Shown: positions 48,369-61,171, counted from the first letter of the stretch. The stretch: 64,000 bases of DNA from Sipunculus nudus (GCA_026874595.1 CM049320.1:13271488-13335487), one strand, 5' to 3'. Notes: a model not told the origin generated them from the letters alone. Translations and numbers: made by a program.

Positions 48369-49756
48369 GGACAACCTCGGTTAAACCAGACACGAAACAA
48401 ATTACCCGGCGGAATGTTTTTTTTTTATGTTACGTATGATAGTGGGTGGTAATTACGTAAAAAAATAAACTGAAAATAGGTGGGGCCATTTCAGCAGTTT
48501 GATTAAAATTCAGCTTTACCCATGAAAACTTAAGGGGTTATCTGAACTGAGTTATCTAAGAAAAGCGAGAGGAAATATTTCAGCTAACAGTAAGTAGGTT
48601 AACGCAGGGGCGACACTTGCAGTCTATAACCAGATAGCAATCACATGATCAATATTCCTTTGAAATCTGGTGGCCGATAGATGCAGCTGACACTGAGATA
48701 ATTTGGTAAAGATATTGAAGATTACCCCATACGGAAGCACTTTTATAATCAAATTTTGCAATCGACCAGATTTGAAGTTCTATATAGACGCCATTTTGAA
48801 AAAAAAATTGAGTTATATTTGGGGGGTAAAAAGTACATTCATGACTATAGTGAGCAGATCAACGCTGGTGGCGCCATTCAAAAAGTATTTTTGCATTTCT
48901 GTTAGAAGATCAATATGTCTGTAAAATTTTGTGATGACAGCTGCAAATGAGAAAAATGGCAACAAACGGCACAAGGTGAATATCGGACGATGGATCGACG
49001 CCAGAAGCCGTACCATGACATAAATTCACAGAGTGAAATAAAAAGTAAATAATAGATTTGATGTCCATAATTCGACATAATCCTATTTTGGATAAACTTA
49101 CAATTAACCTAATTAAAAATAAACCATTATTAATGCATAGGTTTCCATTAAAATGGCTGTTCATTTTAACATTTAATTGGTATTATTATGGTGGTACCCA
49201 TTTTTTATCTGTTTAAGATGACGTTCAAGACTAATGTGGTCGTTTTAACTCTACATTCATATATCTGACTTTGGATCATAACATCTTTATTCCAGTCACA
49301 ATTCAAGTTTTAACAAACTTAGGTGAAGTAAATTCTCACGAAAATTTGACTAACAAATAATGTCAGTCTAATTTGCGGATTATAAGTAAAATTCATCCAA
49401 AAATTTCTCAATAATCTATACATGGATTGCCTTGAACTGACCACGCCTTTTCATCTTGAATATATATATAGCTTTGTCTGTTGATATGACTAGTAGAGCT
49501 ACCTGTAAATCTAATAATTCTGCAAGCAAGTACAAGATTGATTTTGAGACTTACAACTGGCTTCATGAATTTGGATTTAACGTTAGGTGCCTACAATTGT
49601 TAATTTTTTTCCTGGTCATCGTGGAAAGTTTGAACTCAGATAAAATTTGCTAAATAAAAATTTTGGTTGTTTTTTAGGAATGTAATTTTATTACGCCCAA
49701 AATCCAAACATCATATTTATAATTATTGTTATATATTGTTTAAATTCATGTACTAA

Positions 49757-49816
<60 letters not shown>

Positions 49817-50163
49817 GTACATATTATAAATTGTTTAAGATTTAATATCAAACAGGATTTATACGATGTTTTCTGTGGTACATAAAGCATTTTTGTAATG
49901 GTCTGAATATTAAATATGATTTAATCACAAAATATATGGTTATTTTATCAATCATATCTTATGGCAGGTGTAAAATGTTTAATACATGAATTAATTGTTC
50001 AATACATGAATTAAAGACCAATTGTTGTTTTCCCCAAAGATTATTGCTGCTGCTACGTGGCTATATATAATATGCAACAACATCTTGCAGAGAAGAGTAA
50101 GCATTTAGGCCAAATGAGGATAAAATTTTACCATGTTAAACCAAGTTGGTAAAAATTGTGTGA

Positions 50164-50245
<82 letters not shown>

Positions 50246-50251
50246 ACTTAC
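48369..50251. other. Probable intron 1 of the unknown gene
   Basis: It lies between the donor at 50252 and the ATG exon. It contains a GGTGGCGCC word near 48865, a mixed CA/TA microsatellite (49758-49815) and a GA repeat just inside the donor. The acceptor before the ATG exon is weak (TTTAACCGAG|G). Confidence 0.4.
50167..50240. repeat. (GA)n microsatellite just inside intron 1
   Basis: About 36 GA units with few interruptions. Read on the minus strand it is a CT tract beginning about 12 bases after the exon 1 donor. Confidence 0.95.
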
Positions 50252-50540
50252 CTCAACTTCACAGCTTGCTAGACCTGATCAACAGTACAGCTTGCAGCTG
50301 TGTGCAATCAATCGCTGTGTTGAAAAACTGTCAATTAGTCTTGTTGAGACAAAGTTTGTTCAGAAGATGGAAGAAAACTTGACAAACAACAAGCAACTCG
50401 TATAGTGCACGGCAAAAATCGCAATCCTGCAGTCGTAAGGAGAGAAGAACGATGAGTCGATCTTCACACACGAGATGTAAACGTCGAAATGACATAACGT
50501 CACATAGCAACGAATCAGACACGTGACGTTAGACAAATGA
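50252..50540 (-). other. Likely non-coding first exon of the unknown gene
   Basis: A very strong minus-strand donor, GTTGAG|GTAAGTTTTG, ends at 50252. The stretch upstream is CpG-richer than its surroundings and abuts the CRE cluster. A 63-codon frame (50331-50522) within it could be an upstream ORF but lacks recognisable features. The link to the coding exons at 48.0-48.4 kb is inferred from strand and order. Confidence 0.5.
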
Positions 50541-50612
50541 TGACGTCACGCTGAGCTGTACGTAGTGACCCCGGGCCAAATACACGTCTTCCAGTACGTG
50601 ACGTCGGCTGCC
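50500..50612. promoter_or_regulatory. CRE/ATF site cluster (promoter-like)
   Basis: A perfect TGACGTCA (50541-50548) plus AACGTCACA (about 50506), CGTGACGTTA (about 50522) and CGTGACGTCGG (about 50598) lie within 110 bp. These are CREB/ATF-type sites. Their position just upstream of the presumed first exon suggests a cAMP/CREB-responsive or TATA-less promoter. Confidence 0.6.
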
Positions 50613-51256
50613 GACTAACATATATTTTTGTTAGCTCACAGTATGGTGTTGTACAATGCTTTCACGAATAAAATGCAGATATGACACCCTGATAATTATA
50701 CAATTTACACCAAAATAGTTTCATTTGTTTTTAGGGAGTTGAACTTTTCAAAGCAGGAATTGGCTGGTTCCTTCTCAATCCGCGCCTAATCTGCATGGTA
50801 GGCCTATGATTAATTTGTAAAGATACACGGAACCAGCCTATCAGTTTATATATTGCCAACTATCAGGTAGACAGCTACGGTCGAGATTTATGTCTAGGCC
50901 TATAGAAACTATATACGTATACAATATATATACGTATCAATATCTATATATATATATATTGATTTTGATATAGCCTTCAGGAGCGTCAATACAGGGGCCG
51001 GGAGAGACATAATAAGGATTATATTGACTGAAGCCCTGCCAGAATTAACAAAACCCAGGTCAAACGTTTCAGATGAAAGTCTGAATATGTATTTTTAAGA
51101 CTGATTATGTACATCTTTAGACATGCAATGTTCCTGAGTTGTTTTTTTTTTTTTTTTTTTGGGGGGGGGGGGAGAGAGAGAAAGAGTGCGGTACTCCGAC
51201 ACTTGGTGGCAGCACAGGCGAGAGCATCAGAAATAGCATACCAGTATACCATTAAT

Positions 51257-51299
<43 letters not shown>

Positions 51300-51351
51300 A
51301 TATTTAAAACGATTGGCGGCTCGCCAGCAATGGTCGCTTATATATATATAC

Positions 51352-51414
<63 letters not shown>

Positions 51415-53264
51415 GTCCCCTCTCATATTGTGAAAAATTTCAAAAACAATACAAAGACGGCATTCTTCCACCTTCATGTAAGGATTTTCAGCTCCTGAAA
51501 ATTACTCGAGTTCAAGGTTTATTAATGTCCTTTGCAGATAACACTAGTCATAAAGCCTCCGCTGCAGTGTCGGATCCAGAAATTCCAGAACAGGGGGACG
51601 ATATTATTGAATTGGCGCCTGATGGGTATTATATGCAAATTAATTCTTAAATTTTTGTAACGTAAATTTAATGCAATATGTAAAGAGGATATTTTCAGGG
51701 ACATTTAACAAAAGATTTTTAGGATATCCTGATCCCCAAATACTCTTCTCTTACATGTATTTGCATTGTTTGTTTTTTAACTTCAGGGGGTTGGGGTAAT
51801 GGTTTGGCCGGCTTGAATATTTACATATCTGCAAAGTTAGGGTACAAACTGGGAAGTCTAAACGTTCAATAGTTTGTAACATGTTGATGTCAATGGTGAA
51901 ATGCGCATCTGCGTTTATAACTTGCAAAATGTCATCTTTGAAATGTTGTGCTCATGGTAAAATAATTAATATGTTTAAGCCTTATGTCAAACTTTGCATT
52001 TTACCGGCTTCTGCTCACGGTCTAGGCAGCGCTTAGGACACAGACAGCTGAGCACAGAGCGTGCATATGAGCTTGTGTATCAGCTGAAACGCCGTGAGAT
52101 TGTTCACGGTCGTTCCTAAAGCCCAAACTGAGCTCTGTATGCGAAGGGGGGGGGGGGGGTGTAGGGGGTGTAAATCACACAGCTGTTCATCAATATCCTC
52201 AACTTTTGAATATAACCATAATAATCTTATTGCTAGGAAATAAAAAGGTAATCTGAAAAAAATGAAAATTGATTTGAAAAGAATGAGAGATGTTACAGCT
52301 GAATGAGGATGGGGGCTCTTGATCCGGGCTGGACACTGCGCTGTACCTGAAAACTTGTTATATCTTAACGAAAATAAGTCTAATTCGTCAGACAATTAAT
52401 ACACCTACATGCAGTGCAGTATGCAAGCTGTCATGACAGAGCTGGCACATCGCTGCATATATTTTAGTCTTTTTAATTTAAGGAAATTATTTTCTTCCGA
52501 CCTTTTAAGGAGTTAGCTTAATTACTTGGGGGGGGGGGGGGGATATATATTCTGTACCATGCGGTATCCTGTAGGACGGATCAGATTTCTCGAGTGATTT
52601 CAGGGATGCCACCCTTTCAGTTGTTAAGATTTTCATGACCATTTTCGCGACCAAAAACGAAAGTTCATGATACCCCCCCCCCCCCCCCCCCCCCCCAATT
52701 AATTTTGGTATTCCTGCGCAAACTGTGGTTGCAGCATTACATTTAAACAGCAAAGGATGAGGGACATTTCAGACAGCCTGTTAATAAAATTGTCCAAGAA
52801 TTTTTTTTTAATTCCGGAAAAATGATTACTTTTTTAGTACATATTTTTTAAATTTAAAAAGATGACTTTTTAAGGGCGTAGGACTCTTTCTCAGAAGGAC
52901 CTTCCTTAATACAAGTATTTTTGTTGTTGTAGTAATGCTGCTTTGTGCCCTGCATGTTGACGGACAGCCACCATTTTTAAAGTCTAAATTGGAATTTGAC
53001 TTTTTGCCTGCGGAAAATATATCAAATTGTACAACTATAATTATACCATCATTTTAATTTATACTTTGCACTTTAGCTGTATATCATTTTCAAGCACACT
53101 CAAGGTTCTAACATCTTAATTTGAGGGTATATTTCCAAATAAAACAAAAATGTGTCTCACATACCATCCCCTGGCTTTCTATATTTATTAAAATTAAAAC
53201 ACAAACAATACAAAAACAAACATTTATTCACATATACATGTACACTAACATATATATATGTATG

Positions 53265-53304
<40 letters not shown>

Positions 53305-53535
53305 ATGTGTATATTTTCACCAGTACACAAGATCAGAAAAAGGTCTCAGCATTGTGTGTGAATTATCTATTGTACTGTTATGAAGTATTTCACAGCCGAT
53401 TCACTTGTTGATAAAGCAGTTCTGCAGACTGAGAGGCAAGATTATTTATTGGTTTATCCTTAAGACTACATATGTAAGTTACTCCCATAATGTACAAAAA
53501 AACATATTTAACCTAACCACAATTTGAAAGCGAAT
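50613..53535. other. Intergenic, microsatellite-rich stretch
   Basis: It holds (TA)n at 50948-50960, 51261-51291, 51341-51411 and 53252-53302 (with CA), T/G runs at 51141-51172, a poly-G run near 52146, poly-G at 52528-52542 and poly-C at 52673-52696. An open frame at 51409-51650 (plus) has protein-like composition but no splice, domain or repeat support. Confidence 0.4.
51341..51411. repeat. (TA)n microsatellite
   Basis: About 35 TA units with rare CA interruptions; it makes an artefactual open frame rich in I/Y. Confidence 0.95.
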
Positions 53536-53712
53536 CGGGGGGGGGGGGGGGGGGGGGGTCCAAGGTGCCCCTGAGGGTTCCATAACAATTTTAACCAGCC
53601 TGGAACCCCCTTTTTTCCCAATCTGGCTACCTTTTTTAAGGCTTTGTCATTAGTCCTCCTGTGTTGGACATCCCCCCCCCCCTTGCTTTCCTAAATCATG
53701 GATCCGCCCAAG
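53536..53712. mobile_element. Degenerate copy of the GGATCCGCCC MITE
   Basis: It shares AGCCTGGAACCCCCTTTTTT, ATTAGTCCTCCTG(T/G)GTTGGA and AAATCATGGATCCGCCC with 43081-43287. Its left end is a long poly-G run (about 53538-53559) and has lost the terminal repeat. Confidence 0.65.
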
Positions 53713-53892
53713 ATATTCCTTGTACTTTCCATATAATGTGTTTGGATATCTAGATCTGCCCAGACTCCTTGAATTGAAAGTCTGAATTCCTGAAGTCTTT
53801 ATCATTCTGTTTCATCCATTGTCATGCTTCATCCACATCGCTTTTCTTACTGACCTTGATGCCAGATACAGCAGAAATTCCCTACAAACTAG

Positions 53893-54345
53893 GGGTGTTA
53901 CAAATTACAATACGCTGAAGAATCAATGCACTTAATTTAAAGCCCTTGATTAGATTGTAATCTATTATTAACCTCTGTATTGATTCATTTTAATTATTAT
54001 ATGTTTTGCATGTCCCTCCCTTGGGCCTCCGTGAGCTGTCCAAAAATTTTATGTATATGCCTTAAATGTATGTGAGCAGTGTATGTGCCCTAAATCCTCT
54101 TTTAGACATTTGCTGATGACCACTCAACCCGCATAAAAAAAAATGTGGTGACTGTATTTCAGAGGGAGAGCTATATTTTTCTTTCATATTGTTCAATTTA
54201 CTATCATCCATTTCTGTAAAATGGCTTTTATTTTTCTGATACTGAAATTTACTACTCGAGTAAGAATGAGTCGAGAATTGAATCGAAGATAAAGAATCAA
54301 TAACTGAATCAATTCTAAGAGCCCGCACAATTCACAGGCCTACCA
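53893..54345. mobile_element. hAT-like MITE, copy 2
   Basis: Collinear with 20235-20635: left TAGGGGTGTTACAAATTACA, internal GACCACTCAACC, TTTTTCTTTCAT and TGTAAAATGGCTTTTATTTT, right CTGAATCAATTCTAAGAGCC then CACAGGCCTA. Slightly longer than copy 1. No transposase. Confidence 0.6.
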
Positions 54346-55053
54346 CAGACACTTCCCACCTCACTACCACCACCTGCAGGTGATAAGTGAAACCGAGTTC
54401 TTGGGTCCAGTATTTTGACAATTATGATCATATTTTGATATTTTACAAATGAAACAAGTAAAAATCCTACAATATCTCTTACAGCAAAAATCCATGTCAA
54501 AGTCTCAAACTTGTTTTTTTATTTAAATGAGATTAGACAAACCAGAAAATCAGCTCACTGGATCAGAATATGACAGACGATTATCACACACAGTGCACAT
54601 GCACATGGGAAAAGTCTATTATGGAAACCAAATGGAACTGGCAGGCTTTTGCCTATAACACAGAGGTACCAGTATTAGTTTGGTTCATGCCTTAATTCTT
54701 TTTCTAGCCAAGCAGCTTCAAATGTCTTCAGTAGAGGGCCCATAACAGACACAACCATAAGGAAAGGTTGCCTTTTTTTTTCAGGTGTTCTTAATACAAT
54801 AACGAATCCACACAAACATCACAGCAAATTGTTAGTTTAGCTTATCTGGAATCAGGAAACAAGGATTTTGCTCAAGTTCAGTTTGGGATAACAATAATAG
54901 TTCAAAGTTTTGTACCCATTCATCAACAATATTTTCTTAACCAGTTTTGGGGAAACTTGGCCTCATGCTATGGTCTCCCCTTTGGATGACTGATTTTTTA
55001 GATGACCATGATTTAGATCAGTGGTTTGGCAAAGAGACAAGGTTTTCACATCT
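54346..55053. other. 3' side of CENPS
   Basis: Probable 3' UTR and flank. A minus-strand AATAAA (plus TTTATT near 54518) is a possible but distant polyadenylation signal, about 540 bases after the stop. Nothing else is recognised. Confidence 0.35.
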
Positions 55054-58000
55054 CTAGTCATCATCAAGGTGGCTGTCAGTATCCTTTCTCTTCTTCCCTT
55101 TTCTCCCCTTCTTTTTCTCCTCAGATGCATTTGCTTGCTGATCTATCAAATTCTGAAAGTGCTGAAGCTGAAAAAAAAAATTGTTTAACACATGTACAAC
55201 CTGGAAAACACTTACATCAGTTTATTATTCCCAAAGAAAGTTTGACATTTAAATATACACCCAGCGTTTTATAACAGTCATTCAGTTTATTAACATCTGA
55301 TTGTCCAGCTGCCACACTATCAAACCATCTGAAGGGGCTGTTTTGTTATCCCTGATTCCTAGATATATCAGCCAATATGTAAGTATATGTATATATATAT
55401 CAATTGAGAGGATGTAGAGGTCTATAAAAAGAAATTTCATATTCCTTGAGGTCAACCTTAAGGTGCTTATTAATTCGGGGGGGGGGGGGGGGGGGATGGG
55501 GCTTAGACAGCTCGCACACACCCCATTTAACAGAGATAAAACAACACTGTTTTACTGGAATAAAATTTAGAGCCTAAACTTTCAAATTACCAGGACTGCA
55601 TATTTTCATCTAAACTTATAAATGGAACAGAATTATACTTATAAGGCAGTCCAGGCTAGGTAGAAATACTGCTCATGGGAAGTTGGTGGCTCTTGACCTG
55701 GGTAGCCAGCACTGACGTAAAACCAACCCCAAGGTGAAAAAGAAGCCATAACCATGCCTGCCCATTGTGGCAGGCATAAGGGTCCACTGCTCGATGGAAA
55801 GAGTGTGAGTTGCTGGGTTTTCTCCCTTTAATGCAGGCTACAAAAGCCAGGGTAGAAACCCTGCCTTGTGATTGGCTATGGGCCAGCTCTATATTGACAG
55901 TCAATCAGTGGTGATGCCCCACACCTGGCCAACTGAGGTCCAGGTCAAAGGGTAAGAATGCTACAAACTGATTATACTGATGATTGATCATGAAAGTAAA
56001 ATTGATCCCGAGCATTTCTAGAAAGCCGCTAATAATCAATCACTGGTTGCTGATAACCTGTCAATGATCAATTATGATCACAGCAGTGACTCCCAAGAAT
56101 ACTATTTATATGTAAGATACTGTATCATGTACTGAACCCTAAGTAAAGTATGGCGATAAGTATGATGTATCATTTTGCCCAATAGGGAATCAGTGTAGAT
56201 TAATAAATAATACATACCATGGTGGGGTTTTTCCGGACCAGCATCTTCACATCATCACAGTTTACGGTTGTTCTTCTTGCATGCCTGCATAAAACATAAA
56301 ATATATACTTAGTTACCACAATGTGTGATCATCTTCTGATACCAGTTCATTTGAGCTGAATAAAAAAGTTCCCTGGTAATGCCCAGCAGACTACTGAACG
56401 CCACGCACCACTATCTGAGCCATGGGGAGTTCCTTGCATTAGTCATTATAACTAATTGTACAATCCATGTAAAAATAAATAGGTTTATAAGAAATGTAAG
56501 ATCTGCCCTCACACTCCTTGCACAGGGGTTATGCCCTGCAGTTGTTCCAGATCTCCTTCGTTTTAACCGCTGCTTTGTTAAGCAAGGTTTTTAGGGTTCT
56601 CAACACCAGGGCTGGCACAGGGCCAAGAATCAGACCAACAAGAGCGGGGTGGTGCAGATTTAAAACACTGAAGATGGATGCACAATGTGATACCACACTC
56701 TGATTGGTCTGATTACAACTGACACTTGGTGTGTCTTATCATTTGTTGATATCTTGTTTTGGTTCTATTTGTTCATGAATACAAATAATGTGTCTGTTCA
56801 CAACAACAAGACATGATGACCAGAGAGAGGATATTGCACAATGTGCATGTACAAAAACTTGAAATCAAGGAAGATGGCCTTGTTATGAATTGCATATAAA
56901 TTAGATTTTCAGGTAGATAATTCTTTCGGAATGAAATCTTTGCAGATATTGTGATATTACAAGGAAAGGACACTGTATTCTATGTAATCCTAATATGCCT
57001 ATTAAAGGAATGGGCACCTTCAACAATTTATAAGATCACAAATCACTGTATATAAATAGAAAAGCTTTTTCCAAAATAAGATTTTAATACTGGATAAATA
57101 TTCAATAAGATGGTATATTAACATGATAATAGATATCTGCAACCAAGCAACCAGTTGTTTGATAAGCTTTGTAGACAAGCAGATCAAGGGACTTTATCAT
57201 TTTAGGGTAGTTAAAGTCTAAATAATATGAAATTTAATATCTGCAGTGCAAGGAATTCTATATAAATTACAATTTTAAATCCCAAGATTACTTGTGTATC
57301 TTACTTTGCAAATAGTTCCAGATCGCGAGCCATGGTCTGACATTGCCTGTACACTGTCTCAGCTAGTACAGCGATGATCTGGCGGTTGAAAGTGACATCC
57401 ATATCAGCCGATACTTCTTCTGTTATTTTCCCCACAGTGTAGTGGACTGCTGCTTTTAGGCGCTTTAAAGCAATAAATACATGCAATGGATTTGTAGATT
57501 TTGCAGACTCATTCAAATCAGAAAAAAAACAAGAGCTTAGAGACACACAGTTCCCGCCATGTGTGTTTAACCAGGAAAGTGTGGCATCAGTGATACCCAA
57601 TTATCCGCAAACTTTGGCAAGGAAGGCTTTTCAATTCAAAATACTTGCAAAATACAAACTTGATTTAAAAAAAAAAAAATGCAGGATTAGCTATTTGGTT
57701 TTCCTGATGACCCAGCCTGTTTTAACTGGGAGTCTTTTAACTGGGTCTCTCTTGCAACACAGAAATTTAGTTGGTAACAAAATAAATGGAAAAATCATGT
57801 GGACTTTGGTTCATGGAACGGAGTATATAGTCTTTATTAGACCTTGGACTATACCATATACATAGCATATAACAATCAAAATACATTATGATAGCCTAAT
57901 TAGTGAGCTTTCCAATGAGGCTTACAAGCACTCTATTGAAAATATTGGTGTGCTAGCAAAGACATAGATATTTAGATAAGTCAGATAATTAGCTTAAAAT

Positions 58001-59834
58001 TAACAAATGTGGATCTTTACCTGGGTGTGTGAACCATTACTAATTAGTGAAAACAAGAAAATTTGCAGGTGGCTACAAGCCCCGCTTGGAGCCATTGTTT
58101 TGCTTGCACTTTCTGTTTTAATCACTGGATGGCACTATTTTAGGGACCAGGCAGTAAATTTTATGCTTGGGACTGAAATTGGATTTCCATGATGAATGAG
58201 CCTGAAACCTAACAGCCAGTCAGAGGAAGGACTTTGATAAATGGCTTCTCCCCGAGTCCTTAACCCTAAAGCAATATGTCACGTTTGGTTAGAAATCTGC
58301 GAGCATCGCTTCTTATTTTTGCATCTGGATTTTATGTGTCATTTTCTTATTTGAGCAAGAAAACAAGTAAGGTTGTGTAGTTATGGATATGTTAGCTATA
58401 TAATGTTTGGTAATTTGGCGAAAGGAGGGAAATATATGCAGCGTTCTCTGTCTCTGTATTAGATGGACGGACAGTGTCTAATTATCAGATACAAAGACAA
58501 ATACAAAATTTTATTTTCCATCCGTTTTACAAACACAGTAAAGATTAGATGCTGGCTATTCTCACCGATGATATATAACAGATTGTATAAAGACATATAT
58601 AGAAGACATATATATCATTATCCATATTAAAAATAGATTCATAAATGGGAAAGAGGACTAGTGTACATGTAATGATGTGTTAATCAATGACATATAAAAT
58701 ACTACAACATGCATACTAAACACAGACAGATAAAAAAGTTTCAGACTTCCCCATCAAGCATAAACCATTCATATAAAAGTATAATATTATAGATTATTTC
58801 AGGAATGTCTAGAATTTACAATACTACAGTAGATACCATATTGTTATACAGAGATTATTAAGAACAGATATAATTATCAACATAGTTACATTTTTACACT
58901 TACATTTAAAACCAGTCCAGTTTATATTATAATAACCTTTTTTTATAAATTTTAAATCAAACAAAGAGCAGCACTATAGAAACCAGGCTGCAGCCTACCG
59001 CTGGTACCTTATGCAAAATGGGTGTCGCATAATAAATTGTTTCCTGACAAAGGCTGATACATATTATTTTCCTAAGAATTCCCGTTTTTAATTTTGCTCA
59101 TAAATGGAGTCTATCATATTAGAGGAGGAGGGGTCCGGGGAACCTGGGTTCCCGCATGAACAGGCCGCCCCCTCACCCCCGCTAAAGGCACCCCGTTTGG
59201 ATTGTTGTGTACGTATGACGTCAGCATGCATAGTTTGTGCACAAGGGAACACAACATGACAAGACATAAACAGTGATGGACGGATACGTTAGTTGAAGTT
59301 GAGGTGCCAAAAAACAGCAAGTATATGAAGTTCACATATTAAGGACAGGACTGATTACACTTAAGTTTAAGTTATTGAATATTCTTTGATGGCTCATGGC
59401 GATTATTTAATGGTTCAGCCAGTTAAGACCCATTCTTGTCAGATGCAAATGCAGACCGGATTCTATACTCGTGCCCTAAGTTTAACACCCTCAGGGCCTG
59501 AGTATAGAATCCGGTCTTTAATTCCAAGATGGGTCTAAACTGACTGGACTGTCTCATATTAGTAGTAATCAACATAAGCCATGACATGCCTGATGATATG
59601 ACATTGACATGCCTCTTGCTTCTCCATCATACGAATCCTAAACATCATTACGTCCGTCCGTATACATCCATATTCCATAACCTAGTCCATGTATATCGGA
59701 TTCTATACTCGCCCCAAACTGAGTTAGTATGACAGCAGCTAGGTATAGGACAATAATAACTAAATACATTATCTGATTAAAATGGTTACCTGCTGATAAG
59801 CTAATCTATCGTACTCGTCATCGTCTACATCCAT
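55054..59834 (-). CDS. CENPS: CENP-S / MHF1 histone-fold protein, complete, four exons
   Basis: Exons are 59790-59834, 57305-57462, 56218-56284 and 55054-55167, all with consensus splice sites (CAG|GTAAC, GCAAA|GTAAG, ATG|GTATG donors; TTTAAAG|C, ATGCAG|G, TTTTTCAG|C acceptors). The 384 bases encode 127 residues. It starts MDVDDDEYDRLAYQQ and continues RLKAAVHYTVGKITEEVSAD, RQCQTMARDLELFAK, then HARRTTVNCDDVKML. Family knowledge: CENP-S pairs with CENP-X through a histone fold; the tetramer binds DNA with FANCM in interstrand-crosslink repair and with CENP-T/W at the inner kinetochore. The histone fold spans about residues 12-85. The Lys-rich tail (EEKKKGRKGKKRK) ends with an acidic LDDD; human MHF1 is a little longer (138). 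The split at YQQ|RLKAAVHYTVG keeps the reading frame and family sequence intact. Nothing is disrupted, so it is likely functional. Confidence 0.95.
55168..56217. other. CENPS intron 3
   Basis: Contains a poly-G run (about 55477-55494) and a GC-richer segment at 55630-55940 that may be a repeat, but no second copy exists in the window. A 10-A run next to the exon 4 acceptor forms its polypyrimidine tract on the minus strand. Confidence 0.5.
56285..57304. other. CENPS intron 2
   Basis: Holds a truncated S1 SINE (see 56380) and an unassigned segment at 56510-56660; otherwise AT-rich. Confidence 0.5.
56380..56490 (+). mobile_element. 5'-truncated S1 SINE in CENPS intron 2
   Basis: Plus-strand tail of the S1 family: CAGACTACTGAACGCC, CTGAGCCATGGGGAGT, AGTCATTATAACTA, TTGTACAATCC(A/T)TGTAAAA and AAATAAATAGGTTTATA match the inverse of 22440-22560. 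The tRNA head is missing. It is antisense to CENPS. Confidence 0.7.
59010..59180. repeat. Dispersed repeat, copy related to 30116-30290
   Basis: Same orientation and word order as the copy at 30.1 kb (TAATAAATTGTTTCCTGA, TTTTAATTTTGCTCATA, TGGAGTCTATCATATTAGAG, then G/C-rich). Lies in CENPS intron 1. Confidence 0.5.
59417..59547. mobile_element. Foldback element with 18-bp perfect inner arms
   Basis: AGACCGGATTCTATACTC (59453-59470) and its exact inverse (59500-59517) enclose a 29-bp loop. Outer segments CAGTTAAGACCCATTCTTG and CAAGATGGGTCTAAACTG are also inverted. The arm motif recurs alone at about 59697-59712. Confidence 0.7.
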
Positions 59835-61171
59835 TTTGTCAGCAAATTCTCTTCACATCAGGTATTAATATATTAAGTTACTGGGATGACACTTAACAGC
59901 TGTTATCAGATCGCTTCTTGTCAAAGTTAGCGCCAGTTTATAACAAAATACATGTAGGTAGATCAGAATAAATAAACCGTGAAACAGTCTATGTTTCCTT
60001 GGTAAAAGGCCGAGATCGAATTACGCACTGGTGGTGCGGGCTAAAATCTCATTTGAATTTCTGTTGGGAAAAACTAACCTTTTTGTTTAATTTGCTAATC
60101 GTTTATCAGAATTATCTTAAAATATCGCTGAATGTCTCATCATGTAATCAAGAAACATGAAGTTCAATACCCCAAAGTGTTTTAATTATCTTTTTGCCTG
60201 GCTATTAATAAAGTATTATTTAATTTTCTTAAATCCCAAAATTTACAATGCCGGATGGAGTAAATCGAGTTTTTCATACCAGCTGTGAAAATACACTTTA
60301 ATAACATCATCACTAAAAAAGGTATCCCCTGATAGAATAATCTGTTTAACGATTCAATTAAATATATCAGAAAGTAGAGGTGTTTTTTTTCAAATTGAAA
60401 TCTAAGCAATATATAAGTTAACTGAAATATCAAGTATATGATGTGTACCCAACATTTATAACAAGGATCTTACGCTACCGAAAAAATCATTTACCAGTTT
60501 TTTTTATATTTTCCAGTGCATAATAAAATTATCCTAAAATAAAATTACAGTGATATCCATTAATGCAGAATTTGTATTTCGTTTCCATTTTTTTGTGATT
60601 TAACGTTCCTTGGTTATATAACTTCTATTTTTAAAAGTCATAGTAATATATCACTGTCACACAATGTTCGTTCAGTAGAGTATAACCTTTATATTATCAT
60701 CGGGACCTCGATAAAGTGCATGGTCGCTTTTGTGAAGTGCGTGGTCGTATAAGCGAGATCTTATAAATATAAAGAGTGAAAAAGAATAGGTACGTGTGGT
60801 CGCTATTTTGAAGTGGTCGATAAACAGAGGAAGAGGTTTTTCTGTATATACGCGGTCATTATTTAAACAGCTTGAGTAATGTTGATTATGCTAGCTGATC
60901 GAGTGATGGATCTACTATAAGGAAATAATATGTTTTCCAACAATAATTTAAGTGTTCAATTTTCAAAGCTTCGTGATCTGAGACGTATTTTCATCATATG
61001 TATTTATTCTCAAGTATGTTCTGGTTTATAACTGGTCATATATACTGTGCAAGTGTATCTTAGGCTGTAGCATTATTCTTAGACTTAGATATTATTATCA
61101 CTTACAGTACAGAGTACTGCCTAAAACAGTCATGATATATTTCTACGCTCTATTAACAATATATAATTGTG
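59835..61171. other. CENPS upstream region with a possible MITE
   Basis: Upstream of CENPS. A MITE-like patch at 60700-60860 repeats GTGGTCGCTATTTTGAAGTG / ATGGTCGCTTTTGTGAAGTG words. No clear core promoter motif was recognised next to the CENPS start. Confidence 0.35.

Larger units (their letters stand above)
57463..59789. other. CENPS intron 1
   Basis: Contains the dispersed repeat at 59010-59180, the foldback at 59417-59547 and a stray half-copy of its arm (TCGGATTCTATACTCG, about 59697). Open frames at 57563-57865 and 58007-58192 have no support. Confidence 0.5.

Noticed and set aside
51330-51650. 106-codon plus-strand frame
   Set aside because: The start is TA microsatellite (I/Y repeats). 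The second half looks protein-like but has no exon boundary or known domain.
52033-52395. 120-codon minus-strand frame
   Set aside because: It runs across a poly-G/poly-C tract with no domain or splice signals.
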